Shown here: piece by piece, positions 33,006 through 45,817 of the stretch
Layout: each line of letters starts with the position of its first letter
Position numbering within the stretch: position 1 is the stretch's first letter
DNA from: Tragulus kanchil
Lineage: Eukaryota > Chordata > Mammalia > Artiodactyla > Tragulidae
Direction: 5' to 3'
DNA length: 64,000 nt
NCBI GenBank assembly: GCA_022376925.1
Contig: JAIOJX010000006.1
Coordinates: 59,357,394 to 59,421,393 of the forward strand
Notes under the pieces: model-generated
Told to the model about the DNA's origin: nothing
Databases searched by the model: none
Seen by the model: only the letters and a program-made list of their open reading frames with translations
Position numbers and translations under genes: made by a program

Positions 33006-35189
33006 GAATGTGGGCTGACTTTAGTAATAGGCTTGTAAATAATGGAATGCATCAGGAGTGATGTTGAGGGTTTCTAATGTTAGGTAATAAAAATCAATCC
33101 AGTTGCTATCTTATGATCCAAGCTACCAGACACTGAGTCTCCAAGTTGAGGTCCTACACATTTTAGAGTAGAAGGAAGCCATTCCTATTGTTCTGTATGA
33201 ATTCCCGACCCAGAAACACACACAAAAGTAATTACTAAAATATTATAAGTTTTGAGCTATTATTTCGTGCAGTTATAGCACAAAAGAATAGAAGATCAAT
33301 ACCTGTAAATCAGGTACCATATTACCAAACCTCAAAATGTAGAACTGGCATTGGAACAGGGCATAGGCACAATTTAAAGAGCCTGAGAATCACTGTAATA
33401 CGTCCCTATGTTCAGTTGCCTCCTCAACAAATGTTAATACCTAAAAGGACATGATTTGCAGTAATTCCAAACATGAACATTTTTAGTATGAATAACAATA
33501 AATATAAATCTAATGGACTATATTCTATCTTTAAAAAGGAGAAAAGTCCACCATTCATGATGATGTACATGAAACTGATGAACACTATTGAAAGACAAGC
33601 CAAATACAGAAAAGATAGATGCTCAATGATGACACTTGTATGTGCATGTGTGTGTGTTCAGTCATATCCAACTCTGTAACTCCATGGATTGTAAGCTGCC
33701 AGGTTCCTCTGTCCATGGAATCTTCCAGGCAAGAATACTGAAGTGTATTTGCCATTTCCTATTCCAGGGAATCTTCCTAATCCAGGTAGCAAACTGATGA
33801 CTCTGGATCTCTTGTATTGGCAGGTTGATTCTTTACCACTGTGACACCTGGAAAGTCCTGTCACTCATATGGAAAATATTAGAATAAAGAAAAGAAGAAG
33901 AAGAAAACTTATAATAACAGAGTATAATGGAGTTACGAAAGTGTGGAGTGTGGGGGGAATGGAATGATATTGATACAAATTACAACCCTTAAGTAACAAT
34001 ATAATGTAAGTTCTGGAGATCTACTGTACAGAATGGTGATCAAAATTAATAATGTTTTAAGTACCTGCTTTATGAGTAAATTTAAAAGGGTCACTTGTAA
34101 ACTAATGGAAAATGCATCAGGAGTTGGAATGTGGGCTGACTTTAGTAATAGGCTTGTAAATAATGGAATGCATCAGGAGTGATGTTGAGGGTTTCTAATG
34201 TTAGGTAATAAAAATCAATCCAGTTGCTATCTTATGATCCAAGCTACCAGACACTGAGTCTCCAAGTTGAGGTCCTACACATTTTAGAGTAGAAGGAAGC
34301 CATTCCTATTGTTCTGTATGAATTCCCGACCCAGAAACACACACAAAAGTAATTACTAAAATATTATAAGTTTTGAGCTATTATTTCGTGCAGTTATAGC
34401 ACAAAAGAATAGAAGATCAATACCTGTAAATCAGGTACCATATTACCAAACCTCAAAATGTAGAACTGGCATTGGAACAGGGCATAGGCACAATTTAAAG
34501 AGCCTGAGAATCACTGTAATACGTCCCTATGTTCAGTTGCCTCCTCAACAAATGTTAATACCTAAAAGGACATGATTTGCAGTAATTCCAAACATGAACA
34601 TGTTTAGTATGAATAACAATAAATATAAATCTAATGGACTATATTCTATCTTTAAAAAGGAGAAAAGTCCACCATTCATGATGATGTACATGAAACTGAT
34701 GAACACTATTGAAAGACAAGCCAAATACAGAAAAGATAGATGCTCAATGATGACACTTGTATGTGCATGTGTGTGTGTTCAGTCATATCCAACTCTGTAA
34801 CTCCATGGATTGTAAGCTGCCAGGTTCCTCTGTCCATGGAATCTTCCAGGCAAGAATACTGAAGTGTATTTGCCATTTCCTATTCCAGGGAATCTTCCTA
34901 ATCCAGGTAGCAAACTGATGACTCTGGATCTCTTGTATTGGCAGGTTGATTCTTTACCACTGTGACACCTGGAAAGTCCTGTCACTCATATGGAAAATAT
35001 TAGAATAAAGAAAAGAAGAAGAAGAAAACTTATAATAACAGAGTATAATGGAGTTACGAAAGTGTGGAGTGTGGGGGGAATGGAATGATATTGATACAAA
35101 TTACAACCCTTAAGTAACAATATAATGTAAGTTCTGGAGATCTACTGTACAGAATGGTGATCAAAATTAATAATGTTTTAAGTACCTGC
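33006..35189 (+). repeat. Tandem duplication D11
   Basis: Unit 1 is 33006-34068 and unit 2 is 34127-35189, at an offset of 1121. The 58-base junction contains 'aatgcatcagga', a damaged echo of 33054-33060. Confidence 0.95.
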
Positions 35190-35390
35190 AGTTTGTTAAA
35201 AGAGTACTTATCAGATGTTCTCAACTCCTCACCCTCACATCTCCACTAATAGTAAATATGTGAGGTGATTGATATACAATTTAGGTTAATTGAGGTAATG
35301 ATTTTAGAAGGCATCTGTATATCAAAAAATCATGCTATATATTTTAAATACATAAAATACATATGTATCAATCAGATTTTAATAAAGCTT
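33420..35390 (+). mobile_element. Old L1 3' UTR, sense, with Bov-tA insertion
   Basis: Landmarks of an L1 3' end are 'agttctggagatctactgta' (34010, 35131), 'acagaatggtgatcaaaatt' and the end block near 35370 ('attttaataaagctt'). The element is split by an antisense Bov-tA and multiplied by D11 and D12. Confidence 0.65.
33646..33858 (-). mobile_element. Bov-tA SINE, antisense (three copies through duplications)
   Basis: The reverse head 'ctttaccactgtgacacctg' and body 'ccaggcaagaatactgaag' are clear. Copies recur at 34767-34979 and 35962-36173, created by D11 and D12. The third copy lacks one TG pair and one C against the first. Confidence 0.88.
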
Positions 35391-37127
35391 AAAGAAAAAG
35401 ACTGGAAAGGAAGCAAGACTTTAATAGAATAAATAAAATATTTTAATAGAAGAAATTTTGCAGATGATACATTTGTATATACAGAACACCTTAAAGAAAT
35501 CCTACCAAACTCCTTTTTAGGTATAAGCATACTAATTCTAAATTTATATAAGAAAGCAAAGTCCCAAGATAATCAGTGCAAGTCCCAAGATGAAAATCAA
35601 AGGTGGATGATTCATTTGAGCACTTTTAAGAATTATTATAAAGCTATGGCAATCAGTAATATTGGAATAGAATATGTGGCCAAAATAGAGCCACACAATA
35701 TAGGTAATTATTATTTGACAAAGAATAATAACAATATAATAAAGACAATACTTTTTTTTCAATAAATGGAACTGGAACAATTGGACTCCATTAAAAAAAA
35801 AAAAAAGGAAAGAAAAAACTAGGCAAATCTTGCTCCTTTTTTAAAAGAATTAACTTAAAATGTATAATAACCCTAAAAACAAAACTAAATGTAAAGTGCA
35901 AAACAAACTTATAGAAGAAAGCACAGGAAAAATAAAGATGTCAATGATGACACTTGTATGTGCATGTGTGTGTTCAGTCATATCCAACTCTGTAACTCCA
36001 TGGATTGTAAGCTGCCAGGTTCCTCTGTCCATGGAATCTTCCAGGCAAGAATACTGAAGTGTATTTGCCATTTCCTATTCAGGGAATCTTCCTAATCCAG
36101 GTAGCAAACTGATGACTCTGGATCTCTTGTATTGGCAGGTTGATTCTTTACCACTGTGACACCTGGAAAGTCCTGTCACTCATATGGAAAATATTAGAAT
36201 AAAGAAAAGAAGAAGAAGAAAACTTATAATAACAGAGTATAATGGAGTTACGAAAGTGTGGAGTGTGGGGGGAATGGAATGATATTGATACAAATTACAA
36301 CCCTTAAGTAACAATATAATGTAAGTTCTGGAGATCTACTGTACAGAATGGTGATCAAAATTAATAATGTTTTAAGTACCTGCAGTTTGTTAAAAGAGTA
36401 CTTATCAGATGTTCTCAACTCCTCACCCTCACATCTCCACTAATAGTAAATATGTGAGGTGATTGATATACAATTTAGGTTAATTGAGGTAATGATTTTA
36501 GAAGGCATCTGTATATCAAAAAATCATGCTATATATTTTAAATACATAAAATACATATGTATCAATCAGATTTTAATAAAGCTTAAAGAAAAAGACTGGA
36601 AAGGAAGCAAGACTTTAATAGAATAAATAAAATATTTTAATAGAAGAAATTTTGCAGATGATACATTTGTATATACAGAACACCTTAAAGAAATCCTACC
36701 AAACTCCTTTTTAGGTATAAGCATACTAATTCTAAATTTATATAAGAAAGCAAAGTCCCAAGATAATCAGTGCAAGTCCCAAGATAAGTGAAGAAAATCA
36801 AAGGTGGATGATTCATTTGAGCACTTTTAAGAATTATTATAAAGCTATGGCAATCAGTAATATTGGAATAGAATATGTGGCCAAAATAGAGCCACACAAT
36901 ATAGGTAATTATTATTTGACAAAGAATAATAACAATATAATAAAGACAATACTTTTTTTTCAATAAATGGAACTGGAACAATTGGACTCCATTAAAAAAA
37001 AAAAAAAGGAAAGAAAAAACTAGGCAAATCTTGCTCCTTTTTTAAAAGAATTAACTTAAAATGTATAATAACCCTAAAAACAAAACTAAATGTAAAGTGC
37101 AAAACAAACTTATAGAAGAAAGCACAG
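34744..37127 (+). repeat. Tandem duplication D12
   Basis: Unit 1 is 34744-35927 and unit 2 is 35941-37127, at an offset of 1194-1201. Its first 446 bases are also in D11, giving three copies. Unit 2 has 7 extra bases near 36784. Confidence 0.93.
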
Positions 37128-38300
37128 GGGAAAACCTATGTGATATTATGTTGGTGATGAGTTTTTACAAGCAAAACTGAAAGCATATCCATGAAATAAA
37201 CTTGATAATTTTGGGTTCATTAAAATTAAAGTTCTGCAAAGGATGGTATTAAAAATGTGGAAAGATCAGTCATAGTCTGGGAGAATAAATCTGCAAAGTA
37301 TACAGCTATTAAAGAACTTGTTTTCAAAACTAAGAATACTTAATCTTCAAGAATAAGGAAACAAATCCAACTAAAAAAATAAGGAAAAAAGAAAATCTGA
37401 AAAAACACATTTCTCAAAAAACATAGAGATATAAAATAAGCATGTTACAATATAACAGATGCTCAAAATTATTTGTTATCAGGTTATTACAAGTTGAAAC
37501 AGCATTAGATATCCCCAAACACCGATTTAAATAGATAAAATAGAAAAAAAAAAATGACCATACCAATTGGTGAAGAGGATGAGGAGCAACAGGAATTCAC
37601 ATTTATAGCTTGTAGGAATGCAAAATGATATAGTCACTTTAAAAACAGTTTGGCAATTTTTACAAAAGCAAATGTAGTCATCGCATAAAATCCAGCAGTT
37701 GTGTTCTTTGCTAATTACCCAATTAATTTGAAAATTTATGTTCACGTAAACATCTGCACATAAATCTTCAAGTAACTTCATTTTTAATTGACAAAAACTA
37801 AAAACAACTAATTTGTCCTTAATAAGTGAATGGATTAAACACACTCTGCCACATGTACAGTAAAAACTAACAATATTCCAAAGCAACAATGTTCCAAAAA
37901 AATTGATAATAAAAAACACAAAAGAATGACACTCTGGAAGGTCTGTGCATTGTAATATACTTAGCTAGAGAAAAATGTGAGAAAAGCTAAATGCATATTG
38001 CTGAAAGCTACTTTCTGAAAAAGGCAAAATTATAGAGACAGCAAAAAAAAAAAAAAAAAAGAAAGAGAAAAAAAAAATGTTGCCAAATATTGGAGCAGTA
38101 TGTCAAGTTAAAACATGAATTTTAAAACTAGAAATCAAATTATTGTGTATGATACTATAATATTAAATCCATAACACTAAGCATTTGTAAAAACCCATAG
38201 AACATTACAACACAAGGAAAAAGCTTAAAATATGCAAATTTATACAAATCATGTAATTGTTGTGGATACTAAGATAAAATACAGACTCTAAAAAAATCTA
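35395..38300 (+). mobile_element. Old L1 ORF2 C-terminal region, sense, strongly decayed
   Basis: Blocks such as 'attattataaagctatggca' (35633) followed by 'atcagtaatattgg', then 'tgaaacagcattagat'-type text and A-rich decay, fit an old L1 ORF2 end. The part up to 37127 is affected by D12; 37128-38300 is single-copy. Confidence 0.6.
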
Positions 38301-38310
38301 GATGTATCAG

Positions 38311-40742
38311 TTCAGTTCAGTGGCTGAATCGTGTTCTATTCTTTACAACCCTGTGGAATGTGGCATGCCAGTCTTCCGTGTTCTTCACCATCTCCTGAAG
38401 CTTACTCAGACTCATGGTAACTGACACAGTGATGCCATACAACCATCTCATTCTCTGTCATCCTCTTCTTTTTCTTTCTATTTTTCCTAGCATCAGGATC
38501 TTTTTAAATTAATCATCTATTTGCATCAAGTGGCCAACATATTGGGGCTTTAGTTTCAGCATCATTCCTTCTAATAAATATTCAGGATTAATTTCTTTTA
38601 GGATTGACTAGTTTGATCTCTTTACAGTACAAGAGATTATGAAGAGTCTTCTCTAACACCATAGTTCAAAGGCATCAATTCTTCTGCTTTTAGCCTTGTT
38701 TATGGTGCAACACTCACATACACGCATGACTACTGAGAAAATCATAGCTTTCACTGTACAAACTTTTGTTGGCAAAGGAATGTCACTGGTTTTAATACAT
38801 TATCTAGGGTTATCATGGCTTTTCTTCTAAGGAGCAAGTGTTTTTTGTTGTTTTTTTTTCTTTTTTTTAAAATTTAAAATCTGAAATCGCCTTCCATACT
38901 GATTTTGGAGCCTCCAAATATAAAGCATGTCATGTTTCCACCATTTGCTCATCTATTTATCATGAAGTGAAAGGACCAGATGACATGGCCTTCATTTTTT
39001 GACTATTGAGTTTTAAGCCAGTTTTTTCACTCTCCTCTTCCACCTTCATCAAGAGGCTCTTTAGTTCCTCTTCATTTTCTTCCATAAGGATGGTGTCATC
39101 TGCATACTTGGTGCTACTGATGTCTCTCTAAGAAATTTTGATTCCAACTTGGGCTTTATCCATATTCACATTTCACATGAGGTACTCTGCATATATATTA
39201 AATAAGTAGGGTGACAATATAAAGCCTTGACATGCACATTTCCCAGTTTAGAACCAGTTCATTGTTCCATATCCAGTTCTAACAGATACTATTTGTTCTG
39301 TACACAAGTTTCTCAGGAGGCAAGTAGGGTGGTCTGGTATTCCAATTTCTTTCAGAATTTTCCATGGTTGCTTGTGATCCACAGAGTCAAAGAATTTAAT
39401 GCAGTGGATGAAGCAAAGTAGATGATTTTCTGGAATTCCCTTGCTTTTTCTGTGATCCAGTAGATGTTGACAATTTGATCTCTGGTTCTTGTACCTTTTC
39501 GAAATTCCTACTTGTACATCTAAAATAGAATATTCAGTTCAGTGGCTGAATCGTGTTCTATTCTTTACAACCCTGTGGAATGTGGCATGCCAGTCTTCCG
39601 TGTTCTTCACCATCTCCTGAAGCTTACTCAGACTCATGGTAACTGACACAGTGATGCCATACAACCATCTCATTCTCTGTCATCCTCTTCTTTTGCTTTC
39701 TATTTTTCCTAGCATCAGGATCTTTTTAAATTAATCATCTATTTGCATCAAGTGGCCAACATATTGGGGCTTTAGTTTCAGCATCATTCCTTCTAATAAA
39801 TATTCAGGATTAATTTCTTTTAGGATTGACTAGTTTGATCTCTTTACAGTACAAGAGATTATGAAGAGTCTTCTCTAACACCATAGTTCAAAGGCATCAA
39901 TTCTTCTGCTTTTAGCCTTGTTTATGGTGCAACACTCACATACACGCATGACTACTGAGAAAATCATAGCTTTCACTGTACAAACTTTTGTTGGCAAAGG
40001 AATGTCACTGGTTTTAATACATTATCTAGGGTTATCATGGCTTTTCTTCTAAGGAGCAAGTGTTTTTTGTTGTTTTTTTTTCTTTTTTTTAAAATTTAAA
40101 ATCTGAAATCGCCTTCCATACTGATTTTGGAGCCTCCAAATATAAAGCATGTCATGTTTCCACCATTTGCTCATCTATTTATCATGAAGTGAAAGGACCA
40201 GATGACATGGCCTTCATTTTTTGACTATTGAGTTTTAAGCCAGTTTTTTCACTCTCCTCTTCCACCTTCATCAAGAGGCTCTTTAGTTCCTCTTCATTTT
40301 CTTCCATAAGGATGGTGTCATCTGCATACTTGGTGCTACTGATGTCTCTCTAAGAAATTTTGATTCCAACTTGGGCTTTATCCATATTCACATTTCACAT
40401 GAGGTACTCTGCATATATATTAAATAAGTAGGGTGACAATATAAAGCCTTGACATGCACATTTCCCAGTTTAGAACCAGTTCATTGTTCCATATCCAGTT
40501 CTAACAGATACTATTTGTTCTGTACACAAGTTTCTCAGGAGGCAAGTAGGGTGGTCTGGTATTCCAATTTCTTTCAGAATTTTCCATGGTTGCTTGTGAT
40601 CCACAGAGTCAAAGAATTTAATGCAGTGGATGAAGCAAAGTAGATGATTTTCTGGAATTCCCTTGCTTTTTCTGTGATCCAGTAGATGTTGACAATTTGA
40701 TCTCTGGTTCTTGTACCTTTTCTAAATCCTACTTGTACATCT
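38311..40742 (+). repeat. Tandem duplication D13
   Basis: Unit 1 is 38311-39520 and unit 2 is 39533-40742, at an offset of 1222. The last 20 bases of unit 1 contain errors against unit 2. Confidence 0.95.
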
Positions 40743-40802
40743 GGAAGCTCTTGATTCACATACCATTTAAGCCTAACTTGGAAGATTTTGAATATTATTT
40801 TG

Positions 40803-41312
40803 CTAGCATGTGAAATGAGTCAAATGGTGTGGTAGTTTGAACATTCCTTGGCATTTTCTTCTCTGGAATTGGAATGGAAAACTGATCTTTTCCAGTTCTG
40901 AAGCCAGTGATGTTTTCCAATTTTTCTGGTATATTGAGTGTAGCATTATAACAACATCATCTTTTAGGATTTGAAATGGCTCAGTTGGAATTTTATCACC
41001 TCCACTAGCTTTGTTTGAAGTAATACTTCTTAGTACCAACTTGATTTCACACTCCAGTATTCTGGCTCTAGGTGTGTGATCTGTGATCTGTGACATTGTG
41101 GTTGTCAGCATCATTAAGATCTTTTTGTATAGATTTTCTGTGTATTCTTTCCACCTCTTCTTAATATTTCCTGCTTCTGTTAGTTGCATACTGTTTCTGT
41201 AATTTGTTGTGCCTATCTTTGCATGAAATATTCCTTCAGTATCTCTAATTTTCATGTAGAGATCTCTAGTCTTAACCATTCTATTGTTTTCCTCTATTTT
41301 TTTTTTTTTCAA
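40803..41312 (-). pseudogene. BovB ORF2 fragment, upstream of RT core
   Basis: A 169-codon minus-strand frame keeps BovB landmarks: I-K-K-R-W-K-E-Y-T-E-N-L-Y, then L-E-C-E-I-K, L-R-S-I-T-S-N-K-A-S-G-G-D-K-I-P, and F-Q-I-L-K-D-D. These belong to the start of the RTE reverse transcriptase (NKASGxDxIP block). It shifts frame after the W-K block, and the remaining RT is in other frames further left. It is a decayed transposon gene. Confidence 0.85.
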
Positions 41313-41699
41313 TTATTTACTTAAAGCTTTCTTATCTCTCCTTGCTATTCTCTGGAGCTCTGCATTCAGATGGATATATCTTTCCTTTTCTTCTTTGCTT
41401 TTCACATCTCTTGTTTTCTCAACTGTTTGTAAGGTCTCATCAGACCATCATTTTGCCTTTTAGCATTTCTTTTTCTCAGGAGTGGTTTTGATTACTGCCT
41501 CCTGTACGATGTTACCATCTCCATCCATATTCTTCAGGCACTCCATCTATCAGATCTAATCTCTTTAATCTATTTGTCACTTCCACTGTATAATTGTAAG
41601 AGATTTTGATTTAGGACATACCTGAATGGCCTAGCCATTTTCCCCTGCCTTCTTCAATTTAAATCTGAATTTTTCATAAGGAATTCTTGATCTCAGCAT

Positions 41700-42040
41700 G
41701 TATTACAAATAGATTAAACAACCTCACAGAAGGGTTATGGTGAGATTCCATTTTGACCCTAGTACTTTTGGAAACAACTGGAGTCTACAAGACTAAAGGT
41801 AGACACTGCATGCAGCATGGTGATCTGATGGACAAAGCATGTTCCCATAAGGGTACACATTAAAAATTCTGATACCGCTATACACATATGCTGGAATTAA
41901 ATAAATAAATGGTAGATAATGGGGGCCAGATTTCTCATTGTTGAATGGGGAGGTTAGAGAAAAGCAAGAAGAGAATGCTATAATAATCAATGTGATATAA
42001 CATATTATAGTGGAAGACACCAGTATGAATCCATGTATAG
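41700..42040. other. Unrecognised DNA between two BovB elements
   Basis: I see no known repeat. Its right part (from 41809) is the start of D14. Confidence 0.5.
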
Positions 42041-44103
42041 TATCAGTTCAGTTCAATTCAGTCCCTCGGTCATGTTGAACTCTTTGCAACCCCATGGACT
42101 GCAGCACACCAGTCTTCCCTTTCCTTCACCATCTGCCGAAGCTTACTCAAACTCATGTCTGTTGACTCAGGGATGTCATCCACCAGCTCATTCTCTGTCG
42201 TCCTCTTCTCCTTCTGTGTTCTATTTTTCCCAGTGTCAGGATCTTTTCCAAGGAGACATCTTCACATCAGGTGCAAAAGTATTGGAACTTCAAGTTCAGC
42301 ATCAGTCCTTCCAATGAATATTCAGGGTTGATATCCTTTAGGATTGACTGCTTTGATCTTCTTGCAGTCCAAGGACGTCTCAGGAGTCTTCTCCAACACC
42401 ACAGTTCAAAGGCATTGATTCTTCAGAGCTCAGCCTTCTCGTATAGTCAAGCTGTCACATCCATACAAGACTATTGAGAAAACTATAGCTTACACTATAT
42501 AGAATTTGGTTGGCAAAGTGATGTCTCTGCTTTTTAATATGCTGTCTTATTTTCAATAGCTTTTCCAAGGAGCAAGTGTCTTTTAATTTCATATCTTCAA
42601 TCATCATCCTCAGTGATTTTGGAGCCCGAGAAAGTAAAGTCTGTCACTGTTTCCATTGTTTCCCCATCTATTCCCAATGAAGTGACGGGGCCAAATGCCA
42701 TGATCTTCATTTTTTGAATGCTGAATTTTAAGCCAGCTTTTTCACTCTCCTCTTTCACTTTTACCAAGAGGCTCTTTGACTCTTTTTTGCTTTCAGCCAT
42801 AAAATGGCTTCGTCTGGATATGTAAGGTTATTGGTATTTCTCCTGGCAATCTTTTTTTTGGGGGGGGGCCATTCTGTTGATATTTCATTTATTTCCATCT
42901 TTGTTCTTTGGCCTGTGTGAGCCCCACATCACAGTGGCCTCTCTTGCTGCAGAGCACTGACTCTGGGCATAGCATGCATGGATGATCTGATGGACAAAGC
43001 ATGATGGACACATAAATTGGCCCTGGAATTAAATAAATAAATGGTAGATAATGGGGGCCAGATTTCTCATTGTTGAATGGGGAGGTTAGAGAAAAGCAAG
43101 AAGAGAATGCTATAATAATCAATGTGATATAACATATTATAGTGGAAGACACCAGTATGAATCCATGTATAGTATCAGTTCAGTTCAATTCAGTCCCTCG
43201 GTCATGTTGAACTCTTTGCAACCCCATGGACTGCAGCACACCAGTCTTCCCTTTCCTTCACCATCTGCCGAAGCTTACTCAAACTCATGTCTGTTGACTC
43301 AGGGATGTCATCCACCAGCTCATTCTCTGTCGTCCTCTTCTCCTTCTGTGTTCTATTTTTCCCAGTGTCAGGATCTTTTCCAAGGAGACATCTTCACATC
43401 AGGTGCAAAAGTATTGGAACTTCAAGTTCAGCATCAGTCCTTCCAATGAATATTCAGGACTGATTGCCTCTAGGATTGACTGCTTTGATCTTCTTGCAGT
43501 CCAAGGAACTCTCAGGAGTCTTCTCCAACACCACAGTTCAAAGGCATTGATTCTTCAGAGCTCAGCCTTCTCGTATAGTCAAGCTGTCACATCCATACAA
43601 GACTATTGAGAAAACTATAGCTTACACTATATAGAATTTGGTTGGCAAAGTGATGTCTCTGCTTTTTAATATGCTGTCTTATTTTCAATAGCTTTTCCAA
43701 GGAGCAAGTGTCTTTTAATTTCATATCTTCAATCATCATCCTCAGTGATTTTGGAGCCCGAGAAAGTAAAGTCTGTCACTGTTTCCATTGTTTCCCCATC
43801 TATTCCCAATGAAGTGACGGGGCCAAATGCCATGATCTTCATTTTTTGAATGCTGAATTTTAAGCCAGCTTTTTCACTCTCCTCTTTCACTTTTACCAAG
43901 AGGCTCTTTGACTCTTTTTTGCTTTCAGCCATAAAAATGGCTTCATCTGCATATATAAGGTTATTGGTATTTCTCCTGGCAATCTTTTTTTTGGGGGGGG
44001 GCCATTCTGTTGATATTTCATTTATTTCCATCTTTGTTCTTTGGCCTGTGTGAGCCCCACATCACAGTGGCCTCTCTTGCTGCAGAGCACTGACTCTGGG
44101 CAT
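41809..44103 (+). repeat. Tandem duplication D14
   Basis: Unit 1 is 41809-42971 and unit 2 is 42973-44103, at an offset of about 1132 beyond the start. The start of unit 2 is shortened. Several substitutions separate the units around 42328-42376 and 42797-42825. Confidence 0.9.
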
Positions 44104-44590
44104 ATGCACTCCAGAGCACTGGCTCAGTAGTTGGGCACATCAGTCCAGCCGCTCTGTGGCACTCTGGACCTTTCAGGGCCAGGGATTGAACCGGCACCTC
44201 TTGCACTGCAGGGTGGTATCCTTACCCACTGGGCCACCAGGGAAATCCCTATCCTAGCAATCTTGATTCCAGCTTGTGTTTCATCCAGATGGTAATTTTC
44301 CATGATATACTCTGCATACAAGTTAAATATGCAGGATGACAATATATAACCTTGACATACTCCTTTCCCAATATTGAACCAATTGATTGTTCCATGTCCA
44401 GTTCTAACTGTTGCTTCCTGACCATGTACATGTTTCTCAGGAGGCAGGTAACATGGCCTAATATTCCATCTTTTTAAGAGTTTTCCACAGTTTGTTATTA
44501 TCCACAGTCAAGAGCTTTAGCATAGTCAATGAAGCAGAAGTAGATATTTTTCTGAATTCTCTTGCATTTTTTGTATAACTTAGACACAAA
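42040..44590 (-). mobile_element. Second BovB LINE, antisense
   Basis: The 3' terminus 'tcagttcagttcaattcag' at 42043 is followed by the reversed RT C-terminal region (minus frames with K-K-E-S-K-S-L-L, K-V-K-E-E-S-E-K-A-G-L-K and F-G-S-K-I-T-E-D-like blocks). D14 repeats 41809-42971 at 42973-44103. A CHR-type SINE splits it at 43987-44251. It ends near 44590. Confidence 0.88.
43987..44251 (-). mobile_element. CHR-type SINE, antisense, in BovB
   Basis: The reverse head 'gggccaccagggaaatccc' ends at 44250 and the reverse B-box-like 'gggattgaacc' is present. A 13-base target duplication with one mismatch (TCCTGGCAATCTT, TCCTAGCAATCTT) lies at 43974-43986 and 44252-44264. A truncated duplicate is at 42855-42971. 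This copy is shorter and more diverged. Confidence 0.85.
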
Positions 44591-44627
44591 TTTTTACATA
44601 CAGATATGTTTATAGATGTGAGTGTAT

Positions 44628-44692
44628 ATATATATGTATTATATGGTATATATCATACATAGATAATATTATATATAATATATCATACATAG

Positions 44693-44727
<35 letters not shown>
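44628..44727. repeat. TA-rich microsatellite
   Basis: The tract ends with about 17 TA units (44694-44727). The duplicated copy at 45709-45813 has about 20 units, a 6-base difference. Confidence 0.9.
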
Positions 44728-44729
<2 letters not shown>

Positions 44730-45109
44730 CATGCTCACTTGCTAAGTTGTGTCCAAATCTTTATGACCACATGGACTATAGTCTGCTAGACTCCTCTATC
44801 CATGGGACATCGAAAATGAATCAAAGTTAGAAGATCTAGAAGTCACAAAGGCAGTGAAACATACTGAAAAAATACCCATATTACAATTTATTATTCCATT
44901 AATTCCTGAAAACAGTGGATTCATAGATCACAGATGTGCCTGTGTGTCTGTTGGTTGTTTAAAGAAAGAGTTTGACTAAACAGTTTCTGTGGGGTTTCTG
45001 ATATTTCCTTTGCCTATATAGTTACCTATGAGTCATATGTGCCTATGCTTGAAAAAATACATTAAAATAATCAAAGCAAAAATTCTAGATCTGGAGTCAG
45101 TCGTAGGCA

Positions 45110-45312
45110 TCCCTGGTGGCTCAGATGCACAGAACCTGCCTGCCAATACATGAGATGCAGGTTTGATCCCTGAGTTGGGAAGATACCCTGGAGAAGGAAA
45201 TGGCAACCCACTCTAAAATTCTTGCCTGGGATATCCCATGGACAGAGGAGCCTAGAGACCTAAAGGCCATGGAGTTGCAAGAGATTCAGATACAACTAAG
45301 TGACTAAACAGT
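45110..45312 (+). mobile_element. Bov-tA SINE, sense
   Basis: The head 'ggcatccctggtggctcag', the body 'gagaaggaaatggcaaccca' and the tail 'caactaagtgactaaacag' identify it. A short reverse Bov-tA piece lies at 44728-44812. Duplicated copies are at 46194-46400 and 45814-45898 (D15). Confidence 0.88.
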
Positions 45313-45492
45313 CCAATTCAATCAGAGTCAGTCACACCTGGGATTTTAGTTTGCTTGGAATATTTCATATCTGCTGACTTCTGCCTACCTTGACCTCTAT
45401 CTGCTGTCTCCTGCTATATTCCTACTATTTGTGTTTTCATCTTTTTCCAAATTAATCAGACTGAAATTGTGTAACCTCCATTTCAAGGACTT

Positions 45493-45609
45493 TGTGGGGC
45501 CCTGAAGGAAAGAGGGCTTTTGCAAGCATAAGGAAACTTAAGCACATTTGCAGTTTGGTACTAAAAGGACGCCGACAGGAAGAGACAGGGCGTGATCTAA
45601 GGTCCATTG
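45493..45609 (+). mobile_element. ERV-A LTR, truncated copy at D15 junction
   Basis: The first 117 bases of the solo LTR at 46581 appear here, then the sequence jumps back into BovB/TA sequence. It is the cut end of the left D15 unit. Confidence 0.85.
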
Positions 45610-45772
45610 AAGCAGAAGATACAAAAATTTTTCTGAATTCTCTTGCATTTTTGTATAACTTAGACACAAATTTTTACATACAGATATGTTTATAGATGTG
45701 AGTGTATATATATATGTATTATATGGTATATATCATACATAGATAATATTATATATAATATATCATACATAG

Positions 45773-45817
<45 letters not shown>

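Larger units (their letters stand above)
38311..41690 (-). mobile_element. BovB (RTE) LINE, antisense
   Basis: The 3' terminus (TTCAGTTCAGTGGCTGAATC at 38311) and then the reverse of the BovB reverse transcriptase follow in order. Landmarks are 'tggtgtcatctgcatacttg' (39092), 'gatccacagagtcaaagaat' (39377) and 'ccacctccactagcttt'-type text. D13 repeats 38311-39520 at 39533-40742, so the true element is about 1.2 kb shorter than it appears. Frames are broken. Confidence 0.9.

Noticed and set aside
40803..41312. A host reverse-transcriptase-like gene
   Set aside because: The 169-codon frame is part of a BovB element with frameshifts on both sides and the normal BovB 3' end downstream.
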